Shown here: positions 1 through 10,676 of the stretch, in pieces | Position numbering within the stretch: the stretch's first letter is position 1 | Layout of the letters: each line of letters begins with the position of its first letter | Source: Burkholderia sp. TSV86 | Lineage (GTDB): Bacteria > Pseudomonadota > Gammaproteobacteria > Burkholderiales > Burkholderiaceae | Length of the DNA: 64,000 nt | Assembly: GCF_001522865.1 (NCBI RefSeq) | Contig: NZ_LOWB01000098.1 | Location: forward strand, 62,001 to 126,000 | Direction: 5' to 3' | The notes under the pieces: model-generated | What the model was told of the DNA's origin: nothing | Databases searched by the model: none | What the model saw: only the letters and a program-made list of their open reading frames with translations | Program-made: the position numbers and the translations under genes

Positions 1-979
1 GTTCGGCGCGCTCGTCGGGCGCAGCGACGCGATCCAGCACGTCTACGACATGATCGAGCACAGCGCGCGGACCGAAACCGCGGTACTGCTGTGGGGCGAG
101 CCGGGCACCGGCAAGGAAACGGCCGCGCGCACGCTGCACCAGTTGAGCCGTCGCCGCAAAGGCCCGTTCGTTGCATTCGACTGCCGCGCCGCCGCGCAAT
201 CGCCGCGCAACATCGAAACCAATGGCCTCGCGATCGAAAGCATGTTGCTCGGCCGCGAGCGCACCGGCTATGCGGGCGTCGAGCGCCGCGATCCGGGCCT
301 CTTCGAGCAAGCAAGCGGCGGCACGCTGTTCCTCGACGAAATCACCGCGCTGCCGTTGTCGTTGCAGGATGCGCTGCTGCGCACGCTCGATTCGCAAAAT
401 TTCATGCGCGTCGGCGGCACGACTGAAATCGCAAGCGACTTCCGGCTGATCGCGACGACACGCCGTCCGGCCCGCGAGGCGGTCGCGAACGGCACATTGC
501 GCGAGGACCTGTGGCTGCGTCTCGACGCCGCGTCGATCAGCCTGCCGCCGCTTCGCGAGCGTGACGACGACGTGATCCGGATCGCCGACGCGTTCGTCGA
601 CGAGTTGAACCACGATGCGCGCGCGGCGGGCCTGAGCATCACCGACAAGCGCCTGGCGCCCGGCTTTATCCGCGAATGCCTCGCATACGAGTGGCCCGGC
701 AACGTGCGCGAACTGCGCGAGCGCGTGCGGCTCGCATACGATGCGTCGGGCGACTTCATCGAAACGCTGCGCAAGGCTGATGCGTATCTACAGCCGGGCG
801 CGACGTTGAACGGCAGCAGCGTTCAGGTGCGCGTCGGCACGCCGCTCGCGGACGTCGAGGACCTGCTGATCCGCGCGACGCTCGACGCGGTCGGCGGCAC
901 CCGCCATCGCGCGGCAACGCTGCTCGGCATCAGCCCGAAAACGCTCTACAACAAGCTGCAACGGATGAAACTGGGTTGA
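1..979 (+). CDS. Sigma-54 activator-like AAA+ regulator, C-terminal part (5' end outside window)
   Basis: The reading frame is open from base 2, so this is the 3' part of a longer gene. It encodes an AAA+ domain with Walker A GEPGTGKE and Walker B GGTLFLDEI, then a C-terminal Fis-type helix-turn-helix ending LGISPKTLYNKLQRMKLG. This is the layout of bacterial enhancer-binding proteins that remodel sigma-54 RNA polymerase. The loop that should read GAFTGA reads TGYAGV here (about bases 266-283), so the key Thr and Phe are absent. In characterised members that loop contacts sigma-54, so this protein may work without sigma-54; that is inference. Any N-terminal sensor domain is off the window. 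It converges on nagZ. Confidence 0.85.
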   Translation, partial: FGALVGRSDAIQHVYDMIEHSARTETAVLLWGEPGTGKETAARTLHQLSRRRKGPFVAFDCRAAAQSPRNIETNGLAIESMLLGRERTGYAGVERRDPGLFEQASGGTLFLDEITALPLSLQDALLRTLDSQNFMRVGGTTEIASDFRLIATTRRPAREAVANGTLREDLWLRLDAASISLPPLRERDDDVIRIADAFVDELNHDARAAGLSITDKRLAPGFIRECLAYEWPGNVRELRERVRLAYDASGDFIETLRKADAYLQPGATLNGSSVQVRVGTPLADVEDLLIRATLDAVGGTRHRAATLLGISPKTLYNKLQRMKLG

Positions 980-1010
980 GCGCGGCCGCCGCTGCCGGGG
1001 CGGCCGCGCG

Positions 1011-1037
1011 CCGCCCTTGCCGCCCTTGCCGCCCTTG
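1011..1037. repeat. Short 9-bp tandem repeat (three units)
   Basis: Three perfect copies of CCGCCCTTG followed by a degenerate fourth, in the 215-bp space between the convergent regulator and nagZ. Just upstream (about 979-1010) is a GC-rich inverted repeat around GCGGCCGCC without a T-run, which may help end transcription. No gene is seen here. Confidence 0.6.
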
Positions 1038-1194
1038 CCGCCCGCGGCTGCCGCTGCCCCGCTTGACCAATCCGCCTGCCCCCCGCTCGGCGGGGCCGCT
1101 CACCCGCCCTTCGTTCAGGCCATCGTCAATCCGCATGGCTCGCACCGTTCGCAGGGTGTCGATGCCGAACCGGGCGAACGCGGGCCGTCCGCAT

Positions 1195-2223
1195 TCAGGC
1201 GAACGCCTCACGCAGCAGCACCTGCGCGCGCAGATACTCCGGACGGCGTATCAGTTTGTCCCAGCTCGGCGCCCTGCCCCGAGGCCGCATCCGCTTGATC
1301 CGCTGTCGCGACTCCCGCGACGGCGCCGCGCGCAGCTCGTTCAACACCCGCTCCGCCGCCTCCGGCTGATTGCAGATCAGCACCATATCGCACCCCGCCG
1401 CAAGCGCGGCCTGCGCCGCCTGCGTGAGCGTGCCGCCCTCGCGCGCCGCCTCCATCGACAGATCGTCACTGAACACCGCGCCCGTAAAGCGCAACCGGCC
1501 GCGCAGCACGTCCTGCAACCAGATGCGCGAAAAACCCGCGGGTTTGCTGTCGACCTGCGTATAGATCACGTGCGCCGGAATCACCGCGGCCAGCGACAGC
1601 CCAAGCCAATCGTAAGGCGCGGCGTCGTTGGCGAGAATCTCGTCGAGCGGACGATCGTCGGTCGGCAGCGCGACATGCGAATCGGCCTCGGCAAAGCCGT
1701 GACCGGGAAAATGCTTACCGCAGTTCGCCATCCCGGCGAGCGCGAGCCCATGATTGACGCTCTTCGCGAGCAACGCGACGACGCGCGGATCGCGATGGAA
1801 CGCGCGATCGCCGATCACCTGCGAGCGGCCATAGTCCAGATCGAGCACCGGCGTGAAGCTCATGTCGATCCCGCACGCGCGCAGTTCGGACGCCAGCACG
1901 TAGCCGAGCGCCGTCGCCACCTTCGTCGCGACGAGCACGTCCCGGTCCCACAGTTCGCCCAGGCGACGCATCGCCGGCAGCACGGTAAAGCCGTCGGTGC
2001 GAAAGCGTTGTACGCGCCCGCCTTCGTGGTCGACGGCGATCAGGATGTCGTCGCGCACCGCGCGGATCGAATCGGTCAGCGCGACGAGTTGCTTGCGGCT
2101 CTCGAAATGCCGCGCGAACAGAATCACGCCCCCCGTCAGCGGATGTGCGAGACGGCGCACGTCGGCGCGCGTGAGCGTCTTGCCGGCGACGTCGAGCATC
2201 ACCGGGCCGAGAGTCGGTTTCAT
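1195..2223 (-). CDS. nagZ: Beta-N-acetylhexosaminidase NagZ
   Basis: A 342-aa glycoside hydrolase family 3 enzyme that removes GlcNAc from 1,6-anhydro-muropeptides in cytoplasmic peptidoglycan recycling. The family signature KHFPGHG is at residues 170-176, followed by the acid/base loop with D181-S182-H183. The nucleophile motif SDDLSM is near residue 252. N-terminal MKPTLGPVMLDVAG matches the usual family start, and there is no signal peptide, as expected for a cytosolic enzyme. The gene starts 24 bp after acpS stops and is the last gene of the long minus-strand run. NagZ products induce AmpC beta-lactamase in many Gram-negatives; whether that holds here cannot be read from the sequence. Confidence 0.95.
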   Translation of the reverse strand: MKPTLGPVMLDVAGKTLTRADVRRLAHPLTGGVILFARHFESRKQLVALTDSIRAVRDDILIAVDHEGGRVQRFRTDGFTVLPAMRRLGELWDRDVLVATKVATALGYVLASELRACGIDMSFTPVLDLDYGRSQVIGDRAFHRDPRVVALLAKSVNHGLALAGMANCGKHFPGHGFAEADSHVALPTDDRPLDEILANDAAPYDWLGLSLAAVIPAHVIYTQVDSKPAGFSRIWLQDVLRGRLRFTGAVFSDDLSMEAAREGGTLTQAAQAALAAGCDMVLICNQPEAAERVLNELRAAPSRESRQRIKRMRPRGRAPSWDKLIRRPEYLRAQVLLREAFA

Positions 2224-2247
2224 TGAATTGCGTTCCTCCGGGGAAAA

Positions 2248-2679
2248 TCAGAAAGCGGCATCGGCGCGCGGCGCGGCGGTGCCATCGGGCGCCTCGGCGA
2301 TCACGAACGACACCGCGTAGTCACGCTCATCGCTCACGCTCACGCGCGCGGTGATGCCGCGCTGCGCGAGCCACGTGGCCAGTTCGCCCGACGCGACGAT
2401 ATACGGCTCGCCGCTCGGCCGGTTGAGCGTCTGCAACGCGCGCCACGTCATCGGCCAGTGCATGCCGAGGCCGATCGCCTTGGAGAATGCTTCCTTCGCG
2501 GAAAAGCGCGTCGCGAGAAACGCAATGCCGCGCGCTTCCGAACGCGCGCGCCGTGCGTGAAACACGCGCAGCTCGTCAGGGCCGAGCACCTTGTCCGCGA
2601 AGCGTCCGCTCGTGCGCTCGAGCACCGCGGCGATGCGGCTCACCTGAACGATATCGGTGCCGATGCCGTAGATCGCCAT
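2248..2679 (-). CDS. acpS: Holo-[acyl-carrier-protein] synthase
   Basis: AcpS moves 4'-phosphopantetheine from CoA to the serine of acyl carrier protein; its target acpP lies about 14 kb away in this window. The 143-aa product starts [16 protein letters not shown], with the Mg-binding Asp of GTDIV, and carries the second motif [11 protein letters not shown] typical of the family. The open frame runs about 80 codons further upstream, but that part is not protein-like, and the family start is the ATG at 2679. A 254-bp gap without a recognisable gene separates it from pdxJ, so it may have its own promoter or depend on read-through. Confidence 0.93.
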   Translation of the reverse strand: MAIYGIGTDIVQVSRIAAVLERTSGRFADKVLGPDELRVFHARRARSEARGIAFLATRFSAKEAFSKAIGLGMHWPMTWRALQTLNRPSGEPYIVASGELATWLAQRGITARVSVSDERDYAVSFVIAEAPDGTAAPRADAAF

Positions 2680-2933
2680 GTCAATGCCCGCCGGGCCATC
2701 CCGCACGATGCGCACGCGGGAAATCTTGACGGGGAAAAGAGGCCGATGGCCCCGCCGCGAGCCGCAGGCATTCCCTTCCGCACTTATTCGGGACGCAATC
2801 GCGCAGGCAAACACCACGAAGCAGGCAATGCCTTCGGCGAACGCCCCGCAGCGAGCGCTCGCGGGAAGTGCCCCGAAGGCCCCCTTCTCGACGGCAGGCG
2901 CCGCGAACGGAACCAGCACGCTCGCACATCATT

Positions 2934-3707
2934 TCAGCGGCCGCCGTGCAGCGCGGCGACGCGCGCGGCGACTATGATCGCCTTCATCTCGCGCACCGCG
3001 TTGTTCCAGCCGGCGAAAACCGCATGCGCGACGATCGCGTGGCCGATATTCAGTTCGCTGATGCCGGGCAGCGCGGCAATCGCCTGCACGTTTTCATAGT
3101 GCAGCCCATGGCCCGCGTTCACCTTCAATCCGAGCGCAAGCCCGCAATCGACGCCCGATGCGACCCGCTCGAACTCGCGCCGCTGCTCGGCTGCATCGTG
3201 CGCATCCGCATAGCGGCCGGTGTGCAGTTCAATCACGGGCGCGCCCGCCTCGTGCGCGGCACGGATCTGCTCGTCGTGCGGATCGATAAAAAGCGACACG
3301 CGCACGCCAACGTCAGCGAGTTGCTTGCATGCCGCGCGCACCGCGTCGAAATGGCCGGCGACGTCGAGCCCGCCTTCGGTCGTCAATTCCGAGCGTTTTT
3401 CCGGCACGAGGCAGGCGTCGTGCGGCAGGATCTCGCACGCGATGTCGAGCATTTCGGACGTCACCGCGCATTCGAGATTCATCCGCGTCTTCAAAAGCGG
3501 ACGCAGCGTGCGCACGTCCGCATCGACGATATGGCGGCGATCCTCGCGCAGATGCAGCGTGATCGCATCCGCCCCCGCCTCCTCGGCTTCGAGCGCGGCG
3601 CGCACGGGGTCCGGATAACGTGTGCCGCGCGCGTTGCGCAAAGTCGCGACGTGGTCGATATTGACGCCCAGGTCAATGGCGGTCGGCGAGGTCAGGAAAA
3701 AGCTCAT
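2934..3707 (-). CDS. pdxJ: Pyridoxine 5'-phosphate synthase
   Basis: PdxJ condenses 1-deoxy-xylulose 5-phosphate with 3-amino-2-oxopropyl phosphate to give pyridoxine 5'-phosphate, the last ring-forming step of DXP-dependent vitamin B6 synthesis. The 257-aa TIM-barrel protein contains the N-terminal motif [17 protein letters not shown], an [12 protein letters not shown] loop and the C-terminal ELNIGHAIV segment, all conserved in the family. Its start overlaps the end of recO by 4 bp, so the two are translationally coupled. The rnc-era-recO-pdxJ-acpS order is the classic proteobacterial one. Confidence 0.96.
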   Translation of the reverse strand: MSFFLTSPTAIDLGVNIDHVATLRNARGTRYPDPVRAALEAEEAGADAITLHLREDRRHIVDADVRTLRPLLKTRMNLECAVTSEMLDIACEILPHDACLVPEKRSELTTEGGLDVAGHFDAVRAACKQLADVGVRVSLFIDPHDEQIRAAHEAGAPVIELHTGRYADAHDAAEQRREFERVASGVDCGLALGLKVNAGHGLHYENVQAIAALPGISELNIGHAIVAHAVFAGWNNAVREMKAIIVAARVAALHGGR

Positions 3708-4585
3708 AGATTTTGCAGGTCAATTAGGATCTGACGCGTGGCGAGCGGCGTGCCGCCCAAATAAGTGTTGAGCAAAAAGCGCATCAGCGTCTTGCTTTGC
3801 GCGACGGTCTGCGCCCGATGGTAATCGTCCTGTTCCATATCGAGCAACGTCTGGCCGGAAATCACCGGCCAGTGCGACGGCGCATCGCCGAGCGCGTCGC
3901 GCACGCCGCGCTCGGGATCGAACACATAGAGCCGCCCCGGCTCGACCGCGCGCCGCGCGACGGTGCGCGCGAGCGACATCGCATAGCCCGTCTCGCGCAA
4001 CAGCACGCGCTCGAACGAGCGCAGCACCTGCACCGGCGGCTCGGCGTGCGCGAGCCGTGTCAGCGTCACGAGATAATGCTTGAAGAGCGCCGGATAAGGA
4101 TCCTCGCGCGCGCAAAACTTGACGAGCAGCTCGTTGGCATAGAACCCGCACAGCAACGCGTCGCCCGCGAGCGGTAGCATGCCGCCCACCCATTCGGCGC
4201 CCGTCAGCGTGCGCAACTCGGCCTTGCCGGACCATGACAGCGCAAGCGGCTGAAACGTCTGCAACACGCCGCGCAGCGCCGAGTGCGGACGCTTCGCCCC
4301 CTTCGCGACGAGCGCGAGACGCCCGTGATCGCGCGTCAGCACGTCGATCACCAGGCTGGTTTCACGGTACGGGTAGCTGTGCAGCACGAACGCCGGCTGC
4401 TCGGCGACCCGGAATTCGGACGTGCGCGCAGCGGCGCGGCGCGGCTTGCGCGGCGGTTTGCCCGCATCGGGCACGGCCGGCGGCGGACTCACTGCCGCGG
4501 CATCCGACGTGGCGGATGCGGGACGCCGCGCGAAGCCGGCCTCGTCGGTCATCGCGTCATCGGAGACGCCGTCATTCGTACCCAT
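3704..4585 (-). CDS. recO: DNA repair protein RecO
   Basis: RecO works with RecF and RecR to load RecA onto SSB-covered gaps. The OB-fold begins at about residue 60 with [17 protein letters not shown] and [16 protein letters not shown], followed by the helical C-terminal half. The first 55 or so residues are Pro/Ala-rich and absent from short RecO proteins such as that of E. coli. I chose the ATG at 4585 (14 bp inside era); a GTG two codons upstream at 4591 and an internal ATG (MTDEAGF) are alternatives. The 3' end overlaps pdxJ by 4 bp. Confidence 0.92.
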   Translation of the reverse strand: MGTNDGVSDDAMTDEAGFARRPASATSDAAAVSPPPAVPDAGKPPRKPRRAAARTSEFRVAEQPAFVLHSYPYRETSLVIDVLTRDHGRLALVAKGAKRPHSALRGVLQTFQPLALSWSGKAELRTLTGAEWVGGMLPLAGDALLCGFYANELLVKFCAREDPYPALFKHYLVTLTRLAHAEPPVQVLRSFERVLLRETGYAMSLARTVARRAVEPGRLYVFDPERGVRDALGDAPSHWPVISGQTLLDMEQDDYHRAQTVAQSKTLMRFLLNTYLGGTPLATRQILIDLQNL

Positions 4586-5471
4586 AGGCACGCAACCCCG
4601 CCTCGTTGTCGGCCCAGCCGCTTCTCACCTTGACGAACGTTTCAAGGTAGACCGGGCCGTCAAACAACTTCTCCATGTCGAGCCGCGCCTCGGTGCTGAT
4701 CTGCTTGAGCTTCTCGCCCTTTCTGCCGATCACCATCGCCTTGTGCGCATCGCGCTCGACGAGGATCGTCGCGAACACGCGCGTCAGCCGCCCTTCCTCC
4801 TCGAACTTGTCGATGACGACGGTGCTCGTATAAGGCAACTCGTCGCCCGTCCAGCGGAACACTTTCTCACGCAGAATTTCAGCCGCCAGGAACCGCGAGC
4901 TGCGATCGGTCAGGTCGTCCTCGCCGTAAATCGGCTCGCCTTCCGGCAAGTACGGCTTGAGCGTATCCATCAGACGCCGGATGTCGTCCGGATGCTTCGC
5001 GGACAGCGGCACGACCTCGGCGAACTCGCGCAAACCGCCCATCTTCTGGAAAAACGGAAACAACGTGCCCTTGTCGGACACGCGGTCGAGTTTGTTCGCG
5101 ATCAGCAGCGTCGGTGTGCCGGGTGGAATCAGATCGAGTACTTTCTGGTCGTCGGGGCCAAAACGGCCGGCCTCGATCACGAACAGAATCGCGTCGACCG
5201 ACGTCAGCGTGGACGTCACCGCCCGATTCAGCGAGCGGTTGAGCGCCGTGCTATGCCGCGTCTGGAAGCCGGGCGTGTCGACGAATACAAACTGCGCATC
5301 GTCGAGCGTGCGGATGCCGGTGATCCGGTGGCGGGTCGTCTGCGCTTTGCGCGACGTGATGCTGATTTTCTGGCCGACGAGCGCATTCATCAGCGTCGAC
5401 TTGCCGACGTTCGGACGACCGACGATCGCGATCATGCCGCAACGAAAACCGGAGGAAGCGGGAGCGTTCAT
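4572..5471 (-). CDS. era: GTPase Era
   Basis: Era is an essential GTPase that binds the 3' end of 16S rRNA and helps 30S assembly. The 299-aa product has G1 GRPNVGKST at residues 18-26, G3 DTPG and G4 NKLD, followed by a C-terminal KH domain containing [17 protein letters not shown]. The open frame continues to a TTG at 5540 that overlaps the rnc stop, but family members begin MNAPASSGF or similar, so the ATG at 5471 is preferred. Neither start has a strong ribosome binding site. It overlaps recO by 14 bp. Confidence 0.94.
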   Translation of the reverse strand: MNAPASSGFRCGMIAIVGRPNVGKSTLMNALVGQKISITSRKAQTTRHRITGIRTLDDAQFVFVDTPGFQTRHSTALNRSLNRAVTSTLTSVDAILFVIEAGRFGPDDQKVLDLIPPGTPTLLIANKLDRVSDKGTLFPFFQKMGGLREFAEVVPLSAKHPDDIRRLMDTLKPYLPEGEPIYGEDDLTDRSSRFLAAEILREKVFRWTGDELPYTSTVVIDKFEEEGRLTRVFATILVERDAHKAMVIGRKGEKLKQISTEARLDMEKLFDGPVYLETFVKVRSGWADNEAGLRAYGYE

Positions 5472-5536
5472 ATCAGGAGCTGCTGAGTTCGGAGCGGCCG
5501 CGCTCGCACGCGGCCGCGATATCGATGGGAACGGCG

Positions 5537-6958
5537 TCAATGATCGGCATCGGCAACGCGCACCGGTGCGGCCGGATCGTCAATCGCCTGAGGCGCGTGC
5601 GCCGGATCGCGAACACGCGCTGGCCGGTCTGCCGGACGTGCGGCTGCGTCGTTCTTTTCCGCGGCTCGCTCGGATGCCTTATCGGTGGCTTTATCGAATG
5701 CCTTGTCAGCCCCTTTATCAGCCGGCAACACCTTTTCAGCCACTTTTGCCGCGCGCGGCTCAGCCTTGTCCTGACCATGCTCGACGTGGGCCGCGCGAAT
5801 CACCGCGAGAGGCGACCGATACGCGGCGCCGTCCGCACCACCACCGGGCATATCGGCCGGCGCCGCCGCACTACCGGCATGCGAGCCGGATTGCATCTCG
5901 GCCGCTTTCGCGTCGGCCACACCTTTCGCGTCGGCCAACAGCTTCGATTCATCCCGCTTCGGCTCGCCGGATCGGGCATCCGCAGCCTTGGGGTCAGCCA
6001 GTTTCGTATCGGCCGCCTTCGCATCAGCCAGTTTCGCTTCGACGGCGGGCCTCGCTTCGGCCACGTTCGATTCGAGGGCTTTGGTTTCGGCCGCGGGTTT
6101 CGTCTCCGCGGCCTTCCTCCCTTCCGCCCCTTTCGCGTCATCGGCCAAGACGCGCCGCTCCTTGCGCTCTGGCGAGCGCAAATCGAGCGCCTCCTGCACG
6201 CCTTTCACGCCCGGCACGATCTCCGGTTCCACGTGCTTGGCGCCGCGCGCGCTCTTCGAACGCTTCGGTTTCGCGGCCAGCATCGGCGCAAGCGCCATGA
6301 CTTCGTCGAGCGCTTTCTTCGCGGCGGCCTGCTCGGCCGCCCGGCGGCTCGCGCCGGAGCCGGACACCTTGACGTCGAGCTTGGGCACCGCGCATTCGAC
6401 TTCGAACTGCTGATTGTGCGCCGCACCATGCGTTGCGACGACGGTGTAAGCCGGCAGCGCGATCTTGTGTCCTTGCAGATATTCCTGCAACAGCGTCTTT
6501 GCGTCCTTGCCAAGCGTGCGCGGGTCGATGTGATCGAGAATCGGCACGTACAGACGCTTGATCACCCCTTGGGCGGCTTCGAAGCCGCCATCGAGAAATA
6601 CGGCCCCGATGATGGCTTCGAATGCGTCCGCGAGGATCGACGGCCGGCGAAATCCGCCGCTACGCAACTCGCCTTCGCCGAGCCGCAGGCTGTCGGAAAT
6701 ATTGAGGGCCTGAGCGATCTCATATAGCGACTGCTGTTTGACGAGGTTCGCGCGCACGCGCGACAAGTCTCCCTCGTCGAGCTTGCCGAAGCGCTGAAAC
6801 AAAAGGGCGGCCACCGCGCAATTCAGAACGGAATCGCCGAGAAACTCGAGCCGTTCGTTATGCGTGGCGCTATGACTGCGATGGGTCAAAGCCTGGCGCA
6901 GTAATTCCGCATTGCGAAATTCGTAGCGCAGCCGGCTTTCCAACTGGGATGGAGGCAT
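5537..6958 (-). CDS. rnc: Ribonuclease III with long low-complexity C-terminal tail
   Basis: RNase III cleaves double-stranded RNA, maturing rRNA and controlling some mRNAs. Residues 1-150 form the endonuclease domain with the signature [11 protein letters not shown], and residues about 155-225 form the dsRNA-binding domain ending [18 protein letters not shown]. The enzyme normally ends there (about 225 aa), but this protein is 473 aa. The remaining roughly 245 residues are rich in Ala, Lys, Asp and Glu, with imperfect repeats such as [16 protein letters not shown]. Long tails of this type are known in Burkholderia RNase III; their role is unknown to me. It heads rnc-era-recO-pdxJ, and its leader carries a large inverted repeat. 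Confidence 0.95.
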   Translation of the reverse strand: MPPSQLESRLRYEFRNAELLRQALTHRSHSATHNERLEFLGDSVLNCAVAALLFQRFGKLDEGDLSRVRANLVKQQSLYEIAQALNISDSLRLGEGELRSGGFRRPSILADAFEAIIGAVFLDGGFEAAQGVIKRLYVPILDHIDPRTLGKDAKTLLQEYLQGHKIALPAYTVVATHGAAHNQQFEVECAVPKLDVKVSGSGASRRAAEQAAAKKALDEVMALAPMLAAKPKRSKSARGAKHVEPEIVPGVKGVQEALDLRSPERKERRVLADDAKGAEGRKAAETKPAAETKALESNVAEARPAVEAKLADAKAADTKLADPKAADARSGEPKRDESKLLADAKGVADAKAAEMQSGSHAGSAAAPADMPGGGADGAAYRSPLAVIRAAHVEHGQDKAEPRAAKVAEKVLPADKGADKAFDKATDKASERAAEKNDAAARPADRPARVRDPAHAPQAIDDPAAPVRVADADH

Positions 6959-7410
6959 GGACAGGAGTATAACGCGGGCGCCGCGCCGCCCGGAAAGCGG
7001 CGCTCGACGCGAAAAAGCGCGATTTGGCGGCGTTGCCGCCGGTTCTCAGGATCGGTTTATGTGTCGAACGTGCATATGGATGGCGGAATCGCTCACTTAA
7101 ACGGAACGTACCGCGCCGGCGGCGAACCCGGCAAGGAAAAAGGAGCGCCATCTGCCGGACCAAACGTTCTCGAAATATTCGCTACGGAACAAGCAACGAC
7201 CTGCGCCACCGCGTGAACGATTCCCCCGCTGCGCTGCCCGTGCATGTTTGAATCGCGACTGCCACGAGAATGGCCGCGCGCCGCATTCGCCGGTGGCGGG
7301 CGGCCATTCTCGTGGCAACGCCATACGCGTTCCATACGTGAATAGGCCCTCGATGATAGACGCCGCGCCGCACGGCCCTCGCGCGCAGCGCGGCGCAAAA
7401 TCCGGCGCGC
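6959..7410. other. Gene-free leader region between lepB and rnc
   Basis: About 450 bp with locally lower GC and no convincing gene on either strand. The open frames here have neither protein-like composition nor a recognisable family. Related betaproteobacteria often have a small membrane protein gene (DUF4845) between lepB and rnc, and I could not find one or its remnants. The main structure is the inverted repeat at 7260-7317. Confidence 0.6.
7260..7317 (-). promoter_or_regulatory. 18-bp perfect inverted repeat in the rnc leader
   Basis: TGCCACGAGAATGGCCGC at 7260-7277 is exactly complementary to 7300-7317, with a 22-nt loop. There is no T-run, so it is not a standard terminator. It lies downstream of lepB and about 300 bp upstream of the rnc start on the transcribed strand. 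In E. coli, RNase III cleaves a stem in its own leader and so limits its own synthesis; this stem could do the same. Alternatively it is a remnant of insertion-sequence ends. Confidence 0.55.
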
Positions 7411-8304
7411 TCAGTTGAACGAACCGATGCGCTTCAGGTTGCTGAAGTTCATCCAAATGAAGAACGCACGGCCAACGATGTTCTTGTCCGGCACGAAACC
7501 CCAGTAACGGCTGTCGGCGCTGTTGTCGCGGTTGTCGCCCATCATGAAGTAATGCCCGGGCGGCACCTTGCAGATCACGCCGCGGTTGTCATACGTGCAA
7601 TTGTCTCGATACGGATAGTCGTCCGCGCCCATCACGAACGGCGGCACCGCCGGATTGTTCAGGATCGCGTTCTTGCGCGTGCCGATCGTTTCCTCGAACT
7701 GTTTCGCGTAATTCATCCGCTCGTCGTCGAAGTAGTCAGGCAGCGGCGTCTCCGGCACCGGCTGACCATTGATCGTCAATTGCTTGTCCTGGTAGGCAAC
7801 CGTATCGCCTGGCAGCCCGATCACGCGCTTGATGTAATCGACCGACTCGTCCTTCGGATAACGGAACACGACGACGTCGCCGCGCTCGAGCGGCCGCCCT
7901 TCGGTGATCTTCTTGTTCGTGATCGGCAGGCGCAAGCCGTAGTCGAACTTGTTGACGAGGATGAAATCGCCGACGAGCAGCGTCGGCACCATCGAGCCCG
8001 ACGGAATCTTGAACGGCTCGACGATGAACGAACGCACGACGAACACGACGAGAATCACCGGAAAGAAACTCGCCGTGTACTCGAGCCACCACGGCTGGCG
8101 CAGTTTCTCGTCGCGCAGCTTCGCGCGCGTTTGCTGCGCGTTCTCGTCAGCGAAGCGCTCGCCGATGCGCGCCTGCTGGCGGTCGAACTCCTCGACCGCC
8201 ACCTGCGCCGCCTGCCTGCGCCGCGGCAAAAACACCAGTTTGTCCAGCACCCACGCGACGCCCGTGACGACCACGAGCACAAAAAGAATCAACGCAAAAT
8301 TCAT
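7411..8304 (-). CDS. lepB: Signal peptidase I
   Basis: LepB cleaves signal peptides from secreted proteins at the periplasmic face of the inner membrane. The 297-aa protein has an N-terminal transmembrane segment (residues 2-22), a cytoplasmic loop and a second membrane segment at about 80-92. The catalytic Ser104 lies in PSGSMVPTL, and the general base Lys159 in DYIKRVIGLPGD. The C-terminal boxes GDNRDNSADSRYWGFV and GRAFFIW are present. It follows lepA by 15 bp, and the pair is a conserved operon. Confidence 0.96.
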   Translation of the reverse strand: MNFALILFVLVVVTGVAWVLDKLVFLPRRRQAAQVAVEEFDRQQARIGERFADENAQQTRAKLRDEKLRQPWWLEYTASFFPVILVVFVVRSFIVEPFKIPSGSMVPTLLVGDFILVNKFDYGLRLPITNKKITEGRPLERGDVVVFRYPKDESVDYIKRVIGLPGDTVAYQDKQLTINGQPVPETPLPDYFDDERMNYAKQFEETIGTRKNAILNNPAVPPFVMGADDYPYRDNCTYDNRGVICKVPPGHYFMMGDNRDNSADSRYWGFVPDKNIVGRAFFIWMNFSNLKRIGSFN

Positions 8305-8319
8305 AAAGGATCAGCCCTG

Positions 8320-10113
<1,794 letters not shown>

Positions 10114-10130
10114 TCAGTGCCGATCAAGCG

Positions 10131-10165
10131 AAAAAGGCGCGCTCGACGACCGCGGAGCGCGCCTT
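10131..10165 (-). terminator. Terminator-like hairpin just before lepA
   Basis: On the minus strand, a 10-bp stem (arms at 10056-plus-100, i.e. 10156-10165 and 10134-10143) is followed by a short T-run at 10131-10135. It probably ends transcription coming from the rpoE-rseAB-mucD-glutaredoxin unit. Its closeness to the lepA start leaves no room for a promoter between them, so it may act as a leaky terminator or leader attenuator. Confidence 0.65.
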
Positions 10166-10382
10166 GTAAGTCGGTGAAAAAACGGCCTATTTTAGCCGAA
10201 AAGCCTTGCTCGGGGCGGCATTTTGGGTGAGCCGCCAGCGGCATGCCCTGGCCGCATGACGGCTGCGGGGAGTCACGCTCCGCGAAGCGGGGCGGTAGCA
10301 GCACCGCGTGGCAGCGCAACGTGCGTCAACCGCGCCTGAATCGCATATCAACCACGCGCCGCCGGCGAACGCTCGTGCTGCC

Positions 10383-10676
10383 TCAAGCCCGCCCCGCTCC
10401 CCGAGTGCATCGCGCAAGCGCCGCCTGCGCCTGCGCGGCGTCGAACCGGTGGCGGCATATCTGCACACCGTCGAGCAGCAGCACCGGCACGTCTTCGTCA
10501 TAGCGTGCGACGAGCGCCGGATCGGCATCGATGTCGACGTAATCGACGCTCGCGTCGATCATATTCCCCCGCTCGGCAATGAAGCCCGCGAGGGCGTCGC
10601 GCATGTCGTCGCACAAATGGCACCATCCGCGGCCGTACAGCGTGAAACGCACGGCAGCACGCGTCGCCGGCTTCAT
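10383..10676 (-). CDS. Glutaredoxin family protein (DUF836-like)
   Basis: A 97-aa single thioredoxin-fold domain with an N-terminal CxxC motif in GRGWCHLCDDM (residues 15-25) and a VPVLLLDG strand with the cis-Pro of the fold. Such proteins are small thiol oxidoreductases; the substrate is unknown. The start overlaps the end of mucD by 4 bp (ATGA), so it is translated with the sigma-E cassette, which suggests, but does not prove, a role in envelope or oxidative stress. Length is typical of the DUF836 group. Confidence 0.85.
   Translation of the reverse strand: MKPATRAAVRFTLYGRGWCHLCDDMRDALAGFIAERGNMIDASVDYVDIDADPALVARYDEDVPVLLLDGVQICRHRFDAAQAQAALARCTRGAGRA

Noticed and set aside
2680-2919. 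An upstream in-frame extension of acpS by about 80 codons
   Set aside because: The family start is MAIYGIGTD at 2679, and the extension has no recognisable signal or domain.
7097-7456. Open frames between lepB and rnc considered as the missing membrane protein
   Set aside because: Composition is mixed and Arg/Pro-rich with no hydrophobic segment, and the frame overlaps the lepB end.
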